Positions 27,301 through 35,792 are shown, numbered from the stretch's first letter. The stretch: DNA of 64,000 nucleotides from Streptoalloteichus tenebrarius (GCF_024171885.1 NZ_JAMTCP010000029.1:16001-80000), one strand, 5' to 3'. A program made the numbers and translations. Notes: generated by a model not told the origin, from the sequence alone.

Positions 27301-27775
27301 CGACCTGAGCAAGCCGTTGGCGGACGGCGGTTTCGCGACCGTCGAGCTCCAGCCGGTCAACGGGTTCTTCGGCGACGTCGACACGAACGTCTTCGACAGC
27401 AACGTGATCGTGCTGCCGGTGTCGCTCAAGGCGCTCGGGATCGACCCGAACGCCGCCAGCCGGCGGATCAGCTACACCGTCGGCGTCTCCGGCGTCTACA
27501 CCGGGCCGAGCGACAAGGACGGCCTGATCGACCAGATCACCAAGCCGATGTCGTTCGACCCGCTCAAGCCCGGCCTGTGGGCGCAGGGCGGCGGCGACGC
27601 GGCCTTGTCCTACCAGGCCCGGCCGGGCACCGCGCTCGTCGTCAACCGCGACGCCGACGCGCTGGCCAAGGACGGCGCGGACAAGCTGCTCGTCCTGCAC
27701 CACCACAACGCCTCGGGCGACCGGGCGCAGGTCGTGCAGGCCAAGGGCGCGACCGCACGGGACGGCAGGCACTGA
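24368..27775 (+). CDS. secreted subtilisin-like serine protease (S8) with PA insert
   Basis: This 1135-residue secreted protease has a signal peptide (1-39), an I9-like inhibitor prodomain (about 65-178), and an S8 catalytic domain with Asp208 (GIIDDGID), His279 (GHHGTHVAG), oxyanion Asn399 (SAGND) and Ser628 (SGTSMAAPHTSG). A protease-associated domain (about 455-565) is inserted before the Ser region. The C-terminal 480 residues are beta-rich, probably Fn3-like domains for substrate or wall binding. ATG 24368 has GAGGA upstream. It is a single gene with a strong terminator. Role: extracellular protein degradation or processing. Confidence 0.95.
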   Translation: MRRSRVSGAAGRVAARSAAAVLSALLATSVVGAATANAAPTAPDGSRLAPSVPGAQPLPVDPVEGKIAPRLADAHGEVTAFVELEKKPAADAFAEKQGQGAGKDQAKQAAQQARQETRQAADKVVAALRAKDADTKVSHRTSNAVPGVVVTADADKVKELAALPEVKAVQPISPVERTNSSAVQLTRTVKAWQDAGKLGDGVRIGIIDDGIDYTHATFGGPGTKAAYDAIDHTKADPSFFPTAKVVGGTDLAGDDYDARGKTGSRTPSPDPNPISCGHHGTHVAGSTAGFGVNADGSTFRGDYGKLDDKQLNEMRIGPGTAPKALLYSIKVFGCDGSTNLTTQALDWALDPDGDGDFSDRLDVVNLSLGSNYGAPDDPQSLFVRKLVQHGVLPVISAGNDGDRQDTGGAPGSTPEALTVASSRDAYVLRDGAEVVAPADVAGVKPGQYSSEFGGYDGLNATLPVVAMTDESNKDGCRPYSAADKAAVAGKAVWLEWDDNDASRRCGSAARADNAKAAGAAAAVFSSSVEQFGAGIGGNQAIPVFQFTGAATKALRPALAAGTLQVRMAGDLRTSVKTSDPSITDTPSSFTSRGVHHKIVKPDVSAPGDTIASALSGSGNGTLVISGTSMAAPHTSGIAALVRQAHPDWTPEEVKAAVMNTAGADLRTGPNGTVYGPNRVGTGRVDAKAALDNQVLAMVEDDPGAVSVSFGTVEVSGRTAISKTLKVVNKGVNAVEYGVGYQAATEIPGVRYEVSGNTVKVGPKGVAKVKVTLKIDDPSALRRTIDPTMQTTQLNVARQFLADASGRLVLTPRNGSATPLRVSVYSAPKPVAKISAGDTVRFDRGQAQAVLNLKGRGLDQGQGSSAYRSLVSVFELQATSPQLPKCGKKVTSDCTPNDTAKGGDLRYVGATSTAPLARAQGKADQAQVAFGIATWGNWYNVGANTIPYVDIDVNGDGKADFESFVTRPSGTDVLLVKTVDLSKPLADGGFATVELQPVNGFFGDVDTNVFDSNVIVLPVSLKALGIDPNAASRRISYTVGVSGVYTGPSDKDGLIDQITKPMSFDPLKPGLWAQGGGDAALSYQARPGTALVVNRDADALAKDGADKLLVLHHHNASGDRAQVVQAKGATARDGRH

Positions 27776-27793
27776 CCAACCCGCGTGGGGGCC

Positions 27794-27833
27794 GACGGGG
27801 CCGGTGCGGCGTGAGGGGCGCACCGGCCCCGTC
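27794..27833 (+). terminator. terminator after the subtilase
   Basis: GACGGGGCCGGTGCG and CGCACCGGCCCCGTC form a 15-bp perfect stem with a 10-base loop followed by TTCTTGT. Confidence 0.9.
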
Positions 27834-27861
27834 TTCTTGTGCCCGTCGGGATACTGCCGGG

Positions 27862-28821
27862 ATGGGCGCGGTGGTTCTGGGACTCGACGTCGGCGGCACC
27901 ACGACCAGGGCGGTGGTCGCCGACCTGGCCGGCCGGCGTCTCGGCGCCGCCCGGTGCGAGGGGGGCAACCCGAACTCCCACCCGCCGGAGGAGGCGGCGG
28001 CCCGCGTCGCCGGGGCCGTGCGGGCGGCGCTCGCCTCGGTGGAGGCCTCCGAGGTCCAGGCCGCGGTGCTGGCGATGGCCGGCGCGAGCAAGCTCAGCGA
28101 CCCCGGGGTCGCCGCCGTGTTCGAGCGGGAGTGGCTGGCCACGGGCCTGCGCTGCCCGATGCGGGTCGTCCGCGACGTGGAGGCCGGGTTCGCGGCGGGC
28201 GCGGCGGAACCGGACGGCACGGCGTTGGTCGCCGGAACGGGCTCGATCGCCTGCCGAATCCGGGGCCACCGGATGGTCAGGGCGGTCGGCGGGCACGGCT
28301 GGCTGCTCGGCGACGAGGGGTCGGCGTTCTGGCTCGGCCGGGAGGCGGTGCGCGCCACCCTCCGCGTGCTGGAGGGGCGGCTCCCCGACACCGGCTTGGC
28401 GTCGGTGGTGCTCGCCGCCGCGCTCGGGACCGTGCCGCCGGACCCGCGCGACCGTCTCATCACCGCCGTGAACGGCGAGCGCCCGGTCGCGCTGGCCCGC
28501 TACGCCCCGCTGGTCACCTCGGCGGCGGCCGAGGGGGACCCGGTGGCCGGGGAGATCGTGGCCACCGCGGCGGCGCACCTGGCCGAGCTGGTCATCACCG
28601 CGCACGACCGGGAGGGCGGCCGTCCCGTCGTCCTCGTCGGCGGTCTGACCGAGCCCGGCAATCCCGTCGGCGAGGCGCTGCGCGCCCGGCTCGCCGCCGA
28701 AGGGCTCGACGTCCGCGCCGCGACCGACGGCGCCGCCGGGGCCGCCTGGCTCGCGGCGCTCGACCTCGTCCCCGGACTCGACGACGCGGCGGCGCTGCAC
28801 CGCGCGCTCCTGGGCGGCTGA
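27862..28821 (+). CDS. N-acetylglucosamine-type sugar kinase, BadF/BcrA ATPase fold
   Basis: This 319-residue ASKHA-fold kinase has the phosphate-1 loop DVGGTTTR (9-16), the acidic VRDVEAGFAAG (phosphate-2/catalytic Asp region), ALVAGTGSIAC and GGHGWLLGDEGSAFWLG, a set typical of eukaryote-like N-acetylglucosamine kinases. It would phosphorylate N-acetylglucosamine or glucosamine freed by the GH3 enzyme. ATG 27862 is chosen as the first start matching the fold. It is not in the das operon, and no dre site is visible ahead of it. Substrate is inferred from fold and neighbourhood. Confidence 0.82.
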   Translation: MGAVVLGLDVGGTTTRAVVADLAGRRLGAARCEGGNPNSHPPEEAAARVAGAVRAALASVEASEVQAAVLAMAGASKLSDPGVAAVFEREWLATGLRCPMRVVRDVEAGFAAGAAEPDGTALVAGTGSIACRIRGHRMVRAVGGHGWLLGDEGSAFWLGREAVRATLRVLEGRLPDTGLASVVLAAALGTVPPDPRDRLITAVNGERPVALARYAPLVTSAAAEGDPVAGEIVATAAAHLAELVITAHDREGGRPVVLVGGLTEPGNPVGEALRARLAAEGLDVRAATDGAAGAAWLAALDLVPGLDDAAALHRALLGG

Positions 28822-28830
28822 GCCCGGCCA

Positions 28831-29015
28831 GGACCAGGCCGGACGGGGAACGAACGAGACGACCGGAACGGACCAGAGCGGAGCAGATCGGGCCAGAGCA
28901 GATCGGACGCGGCCCAACACCGACCGGCGCGATCCCGCTCAGGCCGTCGCGGTCCGGCACGGACCGGCTCAGGCAAGGGGCTGACGCAGCCCCGGATGAC
29001 CCTCAGGCAGGACGC
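28831..29015. repeat. long direct repeat, copy 1
   Basis: About 185 bases, matched by 29062-29239 with gaps: the same ACCAGGCCGGACGGGGAACG start, AGAGCGGAGCAGATCGG blocks and GGGGCTGACGCAGCCCCGGA end. Its end duplicates the last codons of the DUF3159 gene, so a fragment of that gene's 3' end lies here as a relic. Confidence 0.85.
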
Positions 29016-29061
29016 AACGGCGCCGCACCACACGCTCCCGGACGGCGGACCCCCGGCCGAG

Positions 29062-29239
29062 ACCAGGCCGGACGGGGAACGAACGAGACCGGAACGGACC
29101 AGAGCGGAGCAGATCGGACCAGAGCAGATCGGACGCGGCTCAGCACGGCCGGCGCGGCTCAGCACGGCCGGCGCGGCTCAACACGGACCCGCTCAGGCGA
29201 GGGGCTGACGCAGCCCCGGATGGCCCTCAGGCAGGACGC
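29062..29239. repeat. long direct repeat, copy 2
   Basis: The partner of 28831-29015. Its right end overlaps the 3' end of the DUF3159 gene. The copy also contains a small internal triplication of GCGGCTCARCACGGCCGGC (29136-29180). Confidence 0.85.
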
Positions 29240-29909
29240 GGCGCAGGACCCACCAGCTCACCGCGAGGCAGGCCGCGACCAACGGCCAGGTCAACGCGAC
29301 CCGCGCCACGCTGAGCGCCACGGCAGCGCCCGCCCACCACAGCGGCACGAACACCGCCAGGCGGAGCACGTACTGGCCCACCCAGACCCAGCTCGCCAGC
29401 GAGTAGGCCCGCAACAGCGCGGGGTCCCTGCGCCAGCGCGTGCGTTGCCGCAGCGCCGTGCCCACCACGACCCCGAGCAGCGGCCAGCGGATGACGATGC
29501 TGACCGCCCAGGCCAGCGCGCTCGCGGCGTTCGACGCCATCTGGACGAGGAAGAAGTCCACCGCGCGACCGGTCCGCAACGCGATCATCGCGGCCACGGC
29601 GACGCCGAGCATCCCGAGCACCACCGCGCGGGGCCGGTCGCCCCGCGTGAGCCGCCAGACGGCGACCACCGCGCCCGCCGCGAGCGCCGCCGCCGCGCCG
29701 ACGGGCACCGACTCGTCGGCGAGCAGCCACCCCGCGACGAACGCCACCGGCGGCAACGTCGCGTCCACGGCAGCGCCGCGTCCGCCGAGGAGCTGGGCCA
29801 GCGACTCCCCGGAGCCCGCGGCGGCCGGCGCCGGCGGCTGGTCCGCCCTGCTCTCGGTCGCTTCCCGGTCCACGCCCCCAGCCTGCCCGACCCCGCCGCT
29901 CCCGGGCAC
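29193..29909 (-). CDS. DUF3159 family integral membrane protein
   Basis: This 238-residue protein has five or six predicted membrane helices after an Ala/Pro/Ser-rich cytoplasmic start. The block ESLAQLLGGRGAAVDATLPPVAFVAGWLL and the later VDFFLVQMASNAASALAWAVS match the actinobacterial DUF3159 family, whose function is unknown. The start is uncertain: GTG 29909 is used, GTG 29873 is possible. Its last 15 codons lie in a direct repeat whose other copy is just downstream. Divergent from csnR. Confidence 0.82.
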   Translation of the reverse strand: MPGSGGVGQAGGVDREATESRADQPPAPAAAGSGESLAQLLGGRGAAVDATLPPVAFVAGWLLADESVPVGAAAALAAGAVVAVWRLTRGDRPRAVVLGMLGVAVAAMIALRTGRAVDFFLVQMASNAASALAWAVSIVIRWPLLGVVVGTALRQRTRWRRDPALLRAYSLASWVWVGQYVLRLAVFVPLWWAGAAVALSVARVALTWPLVAACLAVSWWVLRRVLPEGHPGLRQPLA

Positions 29910-30035
29910 GGTCCCCCGGACGTTAGTTCGCTCGCATTCGAACGGCGGGTCCCGCGTGCGTCCGGACGGACCGACGGACGGGCGGCCGAACGCGCCATTG
30001 ACCGGAAGTGGCGCGCGTCACTACCGTCCAATCGT

Positions 30036-30050
30036 CTGGGAAGTTCCCAG
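30036..30050. promoter_or_regulatory. candidate CsnR operator palindrome
   Basis: CTGGGAA-G-TTCCCAG is a perfect 15-bp palindrome 27 bases before the csnR start. Its place at the head of an operon that begins with a ROK repressor makes autoregulation likely. The exact Streptomyces CsnR operator sequence was not available for comparison. Confidence 0.65.
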
Positions 30051-30053
30051 AAG

Positions 30054-30065
30054 TGGTCCGGACCA
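30054..30065. promoter_or_regulatory. dre-like palindrome before csnR
   Basis: TGGTCCGGACCA is a perfect 12-bp palindrome differing from the dre core TGGTCTAGACCA only at the two central bases. It lies between the CTGGGAAGTTCCCAG palindrome and the csnR ribosome site, so DasR or CsnR could bind here. Confidence 0.5.
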
Positions 30066-30076
30066 AGGGAGGCCCG

Positions 30077-31276
30077 GTGCGCGCGGGGAGCCCCCGGTTG
30101 CTGCGGGAGATCAACGACCGCGTGGCGATCGAGGCCATGCTGGCCGGCGGCCCGCTCACCCGCGCCGAGCTGGAGACCCTGATCGGGCTGTCCAAACCCG
30201 CCACCGCCCAGTTGCTCGCCCGGCTGGAGAGCGAGGGCACCGTGCGCCGCTGCGGCCTGCGCGGCGGCGGCAGGGGCCCGCGCGCCCAGCTCTGGCGGGT
30301 CAACGGCGCCCTGGCCCACGTGGCCGCCGTGGACCTCACGCCCAGGACCGTCGACGTCGCGGTCGCCGACATCGCCGGGGCCGTGCTGGCCGAGCACCGC
30401 GCGCCCATGCCGAGGGGGCGCGGGGCCGACGTGCTCTCCGCGTTCGTCGCCGCGCTGGACCACGCCGCGGCCATGGCCTCGCTGACCAGGGCCGACCTGC
30501 GGCACGTCGTGGTGGGCTCGCCCGGCGCCGTCGACCCCCGCACCGGTCGGCTCGGCTTCGCGCCGCACCTGCCCGGCTGGGAGGGCTTCGACGTGCCGGG
30601 CCGGCTGCGCGAGCTGCTCGGCGGCGACCACGTCGACGTCGTCGTGGAGAACGACGTCAACCTGCTGGCGGCCGAGGAGATGGCCACCGGCAGGGCGGTC
30701 GACGCCCGCGACTTCGTGCTGCTGTGCCTGACCCCCGGCGTCGGGTCGGCCGTCGTGATCAACCGGACGGTGCTGCGCGGCGCGACCGGGGGCGCCGGCG
30801 AGATCGACTGGATGCGGGTGCCGGACAGGGCCGACCGCGACACCGGCGTCGACCGGCGCGGCGCGCGGTTCGGCGACCTGCTCGGCTCGGCCGCCGTCTC
30901 CCGGCTCGCCCAGGCGCACGGCCTGCCCGCCGGGGGCGGGTGGGCGGTGCTGCGCCGCGCGTTGGCGACCGGTCCCGCCGGTCGGCCGTTCCTGACCGAC
31001 CTGGCCCGCCGGGTCGCCACCGGGATCGCCGGCGTGGTCAGCGTCGTCGACCCCGAGCTGGTGCTGCTGTCGGTGGGCGTCGGCGAGCCGGGCGTGCGGG
31101 TGCTGTGCGACCTGGTCGCCGACGAGCTGCACCGCATGGTGGTCCCCCGCACCCCCGTGGAGCCCGCGCGCGCCGGGGCCGGCGCGGTCCGCTCCGGCGC
31201 GCTGCGCTCGGCCCTCGCCCTGGCCCGCGAGCGGGTCTTCGGGCTCCCCGCCGTCCCCCCGTCCGTTCCCCGTTGA
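30077..31276 (+). CDS. csnR: ROK family repressor, CsnR-like
   Basis: This 399-residue ROK regulator has an N-terminal winged HTH (residues 15-60, LTRAELETLIGLSKPATAQLLARLE) and a sugar-kinase-like domain with the glycine-rich GVGSAVVINRTVLRGATGGAGEIDWM block. The usual zinc CxCGxxGC motif of active ROK kinases is absent, consistent with a regulator. GTG 30077 follows GGGAGG; the frame extends to 30008, but that part contains the operator palindromes. In Streptomyces lividans the homologous csnR-K operon controls chitosan oligosaccharide use. The order here (regulator, binding protein, two permeases, GH4, kinase) is the same. Confidence 0.85.
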   Translation: MRAGSPRLLREINDRVAIEAMLAGGPLTRAELETLIGLSKPATAQLLARLESEGTVRRCGLRGGGRGPRAQLWRVNGALAHVAAVDLTPRTVDVAVADIAGAVLAEHRAPMPRGRGADVLSAFVAALDHAAAMASLTRADLRHVVVGSPGAVDPRTGRLGFAPHLPGWEGFDVPGRLRELLGGDHVDVVVENDVNLLAAEEMATGRAVDARDFVLLCLTPGVGSAVVINRTVLRGATGGAGEIDWMRVPDRADRDTGVDRRGARFGDLLGSAAVSRLAQAHGLPAGGGWAVLRRALATGPAGRPFLTDLARRVATGIAGVVSVVDPELVLLSVGVGEPGVRVLCDLVADELHRMVVPRTPVEPARAGAGAVRSGALRSALALARERVFGLPAVPPSVPR

Positions 31277-31293
31277 CCACACCTGGAGGGCAC

Positions 31294-32622
31294 ATGGGCT
31301 CCACACGACGCCTGGCGTTAGCCGCCGTGGCCGCCGGCCTGTTCGCCGCGGCCTGCACGACCGGTGGGGGCGGCGGCACCGGGGCCGCCCCGGCGCCCAG
31401 GGACGACGAGCAGGTCACGGTGACGGTCTGGAGCAACTTCGCCGACCACGAGCTGCGCGCCCTCAACAAGACGCTCGACGGCTTCCACGCCAAACACCCG
31501 AACATCACGATCCGCAGCGAGGGCAGCCAGGACGACGACAAGATCACCCAGTCGATCAGGGGCGGCACCGCGCCGGACGTGGCGATCTCGTTCTCCACCG
31601 ACCTGCTCGGCCAGTACTGCTCCTCGGGGGCGTGGCAGGACCTGCGCCCCTACCTCGACCGCGACAAGGTCGACCTCGGGCAGATCCCGCAGGCGGTCCG
31701 GGACTACACCGAGTACCGGGGGACGCGGTGCGCGATGCCGTTGCTCGCCGACGTCTACGGCCTCTACTACAACAAGGAGATGTTCGCCAAGGCGGGGATC
31801 ACCAGTCCGCCGCGAACCCTGTCGGAGCTGACCGAGGTCGCCAAGAGGCTGACCGTGTTCAACCCCGACGGCTCCATCCAGGTCGCCGGGTTCGTCCCGA
31901 CCATCAACTTCTACAACCACCGCCCGCAGATGCTGGCCCCGCACTGGAACGCGCAGTGGCAGAAGCCGGACGGTGGCTCCGCGATGGCCAGCGATCCCGG
32001 GTGGAAGGAGATGTTCACCTGGCTCAAGGAGCTGACGGACTTCTACGGCAAGGACCGGCTGGCGTCGTTCACGGCCGCCGCCGGCCAGCAGTACTCCGCG
32101 GACAACGCCTTCCAACAGGGCAGGGTCGCGATGATGCTCGACGGTGAGTACCGGACGGCGTTCATCGCGCAGCAGACGCCCAACCTCGCCTACGGCACCG
32201 CACCCTTCCCCGTGGCGGACTCGCGCCAGGAACTGTACGGCGGCGGCTACACCACCGGCACGATCATCGGCATCCCCCGGGGCGCGAAGAACCCCGGCGC
32301 GGCGTGGGAGCTGGTCAAGTACCTGACGACCGACACCGACGCCCTGGTCGAGCTGTCCAACGGCCTGCGGAACATCCCCACCACGAAGGCCGCGCTCGAC
32401 AGCCCCAAGCTCCAGGCCGACGACAACTTCCGGACCTTCATGCGGATCTTCTCCAGCCCGCGCCTCGCCACCTCGCCGAGCGCCCCGAACGGCGCCTCCT
32501 ACGTGAAGTTCACCGAGGACTTCGCCAGCCGGTGGCTCGGCGGCGAGGTGCCCAACCTGGACGAGGGCCTGGCCGCGCTGGCCAAACAGATCGACGACAA
32601 CGCCGCGCTCGGCGGCAAGTAG
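31294..32622 (+). CDS. csnE: CsnE-like sugar-binding lipoprotein
   Basis: This 442-residue family-1 solute-binding protein has a signal peptide and lipobox ending FAAAC, with Cys21 lipidated. The pattern VTVWSNFADHELRALNKTLDGFHAKHPNI and VAMMLDGEYRTAFI fits sugar importers. ATG 31294 has TGGAGGG upstream and sits 17 bases after csnR. By analogy with Streptomyces it should bind chitosan oligosaccharides (glucosamine oligomers). The aromatic and acidic residues that would contact a cationic sugar cannot be assigned without a structure. Confidence 0.85.
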   Translation: MGSTRRLALAAVAAGLFAAACTTGGGGGTGAAPAPRDDEQVTVTVWSNFADHELRALNKTLDGFHAKHPNITIRSEGSQDDDKITQSIRGGTAPDVAISFSTDLLGQYCSSGAWQDLRPYLDRDKVDLGQIPQAVRDYTEYRGTRCAMPLLADVYGLYYNKEMFAKAGITSPPRTLSELTEVAKRLTVFNPDGSIQVAGFVPTINFYNHRPQMLAPHWNAQWQKPDGGSAMASDPGWKEMFTWLKELTDFYGKDRLASFTAAAGQQYSADNAFQQGRVAMMLDGEYRTAFIAQQTPNLAYGTAPFPVADSRQELYGGGYTTGTIIGIPRGAKNPGAAWELVKYLTTDTDALVELSNGLRNIPTTKAALDSPKLQADDNFRTFMRIFSSPRLATSPSAPNGASYVKFTEDFASRWLGGEVPNLDEGLAALAKQIDDNAALGGK

Positions 32623-32629
32623 GCCCGCC

Positions 32630-33628
32630 GTGTCCAGCACGATGACCACGACGGTCGACCGCGCGCCCGCGCCAGCCGACCCCGGGCCACCGGTCCCGCG
32701 CCGCCGACGGCGACGCCGCCTGGTCGCCCTGGGGTTCCTGGCCCCGGCGGTCCTCGGCTTCGGGCTGTTCTTCGCCTACCCCCTCGTCGCGACGGTGTTC
32801 TTCTCGTTCACCCGGTCCGACGGGCTGAACCCGCCGGAGTGGGTGGGCCCGCGGAACTACGTCCACCTCGTCACCAGCGACCCGGTGGCACACACCGCCG
32901 CGGCCAACACGCTGTGGCTGGTCGTCGTCCTGACGGTCCTCCGCGTCGTGTTCGCGCTGGGCGTGGCGTCGGTGCTCGCCAGGATCCGCCGGGGCGCCGG
33001 CTTCTTCCGCACGGTGTTCTACCTGCCCGCACTGGCCCCGCCGGTGGCGGCGACCCTCGCGTTCGTCTTCCTGTTCAACCCGGGGACCGGGCCGGTGAAC
33101 GCGGGGCTGCGGGCGATCGGGATCGACTCGCCTCCCGGCTGGTTCACCGACCCCGCGTGGGCCAAGCCGTCGCTGACGCTGCTGATGCTCTGGTGCTCCG
33201 GCGAGCTGACGATCATCATCCTGGCGGCGCTGCTCGACGTGCCGACCGAGCTGTACGAGGCGGCCGCCCTTGACGGCGCGGGGGCGTGGAGCCGGTTCCG
33301 GCACGTCACGCTGCCCTCGATCGCGCCGGTGTTGCTGTTCGGCGTGGTGAACTCGGTGATCCTGGCGTTGCAGTTCTTCACCCAGGCCGTGGTCGGCGGG
33401 TCGGTGGCCTCGGGAGGGGCCGAGATGGCCGGGCACAGCAAGAACCTGGGGTGGCCCGGCAACTCGACGCTGACCTTCCCCGCCTGGCTGTACCAGCAGG
33501 GCTTCCGCTACTTCAACATGGGTTACGCCGCCGCGATGTGCACGGTGCTGTTCCTGGTGTCCTTCGCCTGCACCGTCGTCCTCATCCGACGCCTCCGCTC
33601 GGCGGCGGGGACCGGGGAGGCACGATGA
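32630..33628 (+). CDS. csnF: CsnF-like sugar ABC permease
   Basis: This 332-residue MalF-type permease has an Arg-rich cytoplasmic start, six predicted helices and the EAA loop ELYEAAALDGAGAWSRFRHVTLP (about 204-226). GTG 32630 follows csnE by 7 bases. The stop overlaps the next start by ATGA. No ATPase is present in the operon. Confidence 0.9.
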   Translation: MSSTMTTTVDRAPAPADPGPPVPRRRRRRRLVALGFLAPAVLGFGLFFAYPLVATVFFSFTRSDGLNPPEWVGPRNYVHLVTSDPVAHTAAANTLWLVVVLTVLRVVFALGVASVLARIRRGAGFFRTVFYLPALAPPVAATLAFVFLFNPGTGPVNAGLRAIGIDSPPGWFTDPAWAKPSLTLLMLWCSGELTIIILAALLDVPTELYEAAALDGAGAWSRFRHVTLPSIAPVLLFGVVNSVILALQFFTQAVVGGSVASGGAEMAGHSKNLGWPGNSTLTFPAWLYQQGFRYFNMGYAAAMCTVLFLVSFACTVVLIRRLRSAAGTGEAR

Positions 33629-34521
33629 CGACGTTGGACACACCGCTGGACGCCTCCCCTTCTCGGGCCGCGTCGCGGCCCCGGGCGGCCGGTCCCGGCG
33701 CGCGGTCGGCGCTGCACTGGATCGCGGTGCACAGCCTCGCGCTGGCCCTCACCCTGATGTTCCTGCTGCCACTGGTGTTCATCGCGCTCACGGCGGTGAT
33801 GTCGGACCAGCAGGCGCTCACCTCCCAGTTGTGGCCGAGGGAATGGCATTGGGAGAACTTCGCCCATGTGTTCACGCGGTCCCCGATGCTGTCCTATTTC
33901 GGGAACTCGCTGCTGTACTCCGGACTGGCCACGGTCGGGATGCTGCTGTCCAGCGTGCCCGCCGCGTACGCACTGGCGCGCTTGCGGTGGCGGGGGCGGA
34001 ACCTCGCCTTCTTCGCGGTCGTGGCGGCCATGTTGCTGCCGCCCCAGGTGGTCGCCGTGCCGCTGTACCTGCTGTGGGCGCAGCTCGGGCTGACCGGCAC
34101 CCTGTGGCCGCTGGTCGTCCCCTACCTGCTCGGCGACTTTTTCAGCATCTTCCTGTTGCGGCAGTTCTTCCTGACCATCCCCGAGGACTACGCCGACGCC
34201 GCGCGGGTCGACGGCTGCTCGGAACTCCAGGTGCTGTGGCGGGTAATCCTGCCCATGGCCCGCCCGGGGATCGCGGCGGCGGCGCTGTTCTGCTTCCTCT
34301 ACACGTGGAACGACTACTTCGGTCCGCTGCTCTACGCGGGTGAACGTCCGGAGAGTTGGACCCTCTCGGTGGCTCTGGCGTCCTTCCGCGGGCTCCATCA
34401 TGTCGAGTGGAACCTCACGATGGCGGCGACGGTGCTCGTGATGCTGCCGGCCGTCGTGCTGTTCCTGTTCGCCCAGAAATCCTTCGTCAAGGGCATCACG
34501 TTCACAGGGGTCAAGGGATGA
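33625..34521 (+). CDS. csnG: CsnG-like sugar ABC permease
   Basis: This 298-residue MalG-type permease has six predicted helices. Its EAA motif reads YADAARVDGCSELQVLWRVILP (about 190-211). It overlaps csnF and csnH by 4 bases each, so the three are translated in a coupled way. The C-terminus KSFVKGITFTGVKG is typical. Confidence 0.9.
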   Translation: MTTLDTPLDASPSRAASRPRAAGPGARSALHWIAVHSLALALTLMFLLPLVFIALTAVMSDQQALTSQLWPREWHWENFAHVFTRSPMLSYFGNSLLYSGLATVGMLLSSVPAAYALARLRWRGRNLAFFAVVAAMLLPPQVVAVPLYLLWAQLGLTGTLWPLVVPYLLGDFFSIFLLRQFFLTIPEDYADAARVDGCSELQVLWRVILPMARPGIAAAALFCFLYTWNDYFGPLLYAGERPESWTLSVALASFRGLHHVEWNLTMAATVLVMLPAVVLFLFAQKSFVKGITFTGVKG

Positions 34522-35792
34522 AACTCACCGTCGTCGGAGGCGGTTCCACGTACACGCCGGAGCTGGTGGACGGCATCGCCCACCGGCTCGGCGGCCTGGA
34601 GGTCGACGAGATCGCGCTGGTCGACCCGGACGAGGAGCGACTGGCCGTCGTCGGCCCGTTCTGCCAACGGCTCCTCGCCGCGGCCGGCCACCCCGCCGTC
34701 GTGCGCACCACCAGCGACCTGGAGCGGGGCGCCGACGGCGCCACGGCGGTCCTGCTCCAGCTCAGGGTGGGGGGCCAGTCCGCGCGCCACTCCGACGAGA
34801 CCTTCCCACTGGAGTGCGGCTGCGTGGGCCAGGAGACGACGGGAGCCGGCGGCCTGGCCAAGGCGCTCCGCACGGTGCCGGTCGTGCTGGACATCGCCGA
34901 GCGCGTGCGGGCCGTGGCCGGCGACAACACCTGGTTGGTCAACTTCACCAACCCCGTCGGCATCGTGACCAGGGCGCTGCTGGAGGCCGGGCACCGCGCG
35001 CTCGGGCTGTGCAACGTGGCGATCGGCTTCGAGCGCTGGTTCGCCGAGATCCTCGGCGTGGCGCCGGAGAACGTCTACCTCGAACACGTCGGGCTGAACC
35101 ACCTGACGTGGGAGCGGGGCGTGCTCATCAAGGGCCCCAACGCGAGCATGGACGTGCTGCCCGCGCTGCTCCAGGAACGGGCGGGGGAGATCGCCGAACG
35201 CGTGGGCCTGCCCGTGGCGCTGCTGCACCGGCTGGGCGCGATCCCGTCGTACTACCTCCGGTACTTCTACCAGCACGACCAAGTCGTGGCCGAGCAGCGT
35301 GGGGAGCGGTCCCGCGCCGAGGTGGTGGCCGACGTCGAGCGGGAGCTGCTGCGGGTCTACGCCGACCCCGCGGTGTCGACCAAGCCGGAGCTGCTGGGCA
35401 AGCGGGGAGGGGCCTACTACTCGGAGGCCGCGATCCAGCTCGTCGACGCGCTGGTGAACGGCGGTGGGGCCTCGCACGTGGTGAACGTCCGCAACGGCAG
35501 GGCGCTGCCCTTCCTCCCCGAGGACGCCGTGGTGGAGATCCCGTGCACGATCGACACCGGGGGCGCGGTGCCCTCCCCGGTGCGCCCGGTGCCGCCGGCG
35601 ATGGCGGGCCTCATCGCCCACGTGGCGGCGTACGAGGCCCTCGCGCTGGACGCGGCCGTCCACGGTGGACGGGACCGCGTGGCGGACGCGTTGCTGGCGC
35701 ACCCGTTGGTGGGCCAGCACGAGAAGGCCGAGCGGCTGACCGACTCGCTGCTGGCGGCGAACGCGGCGTTCCTGCCGTGGGCCAAGGGGTGA
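34518..35792 (+). CDS. csnH: GH4 family glycosidase, CsnH-like
   Basis: This 424-residue GH4 enzyme uses NAD+ and a divalent metal to cleave glycosides by an oxidation-elimination route. The NAD-binding VVGGGSTYTPE (5-15) and the metal ligands Cys165 (GLCNVAIG) and His195 (GLNHLTW) are present, so it should be active. GH4 enzymes commonly take phosphorylated substrates. Here the sugar is imported by an ABC system and the next gene is a kinase, so phosphorylation probably precedes cleavage in the cytoplasm. In Streptomyces the csn homologue acts on glucosamine oligosaccharides. Confidence 0.88.
   Translation: MKLTVVGGGSTYTPELVDGIAHRLGGLEVDEIALVDPDEERLAVVGPFCQRLLAAAGHPAVVRTTSDLERGADGATAVLLQLRVGGQSARHSDETFPLECGCVGQETTGAGGLAKALRTVPVVLDIAERVRAVAGDNTWLVNFTNPVGIVTRALLEAGHRALGLCNVAIGFERWFAEILGVAPENVYLEHVGLNHLTWERGVLIKGPNASMDVLPALLQERAGEIAERVGLPVALLHRLGAIPSYYLRYFYQHDQVVAEQRGERSRAEVVADVERELLRVYADPAVSTKPELLGKRGGAYYSEAAIQLVDALVNGGGASHVVNVRNGRALPFLPEDAVVEIPCTIDTGGAVPSPVRPVPPAMAGLIAHVAAYEALALDAAVHGGRDRVADALLAHPLVGQHEKAERLTDSLLAANAAFLPWAKG

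Noticed and set aside
23957..27823. Very long minus-strand frame opposite the subtilase
   Set aside because: Antisense shadow of the S8 protease gene, which has signal peptide, triad and terminator on the plus strand.
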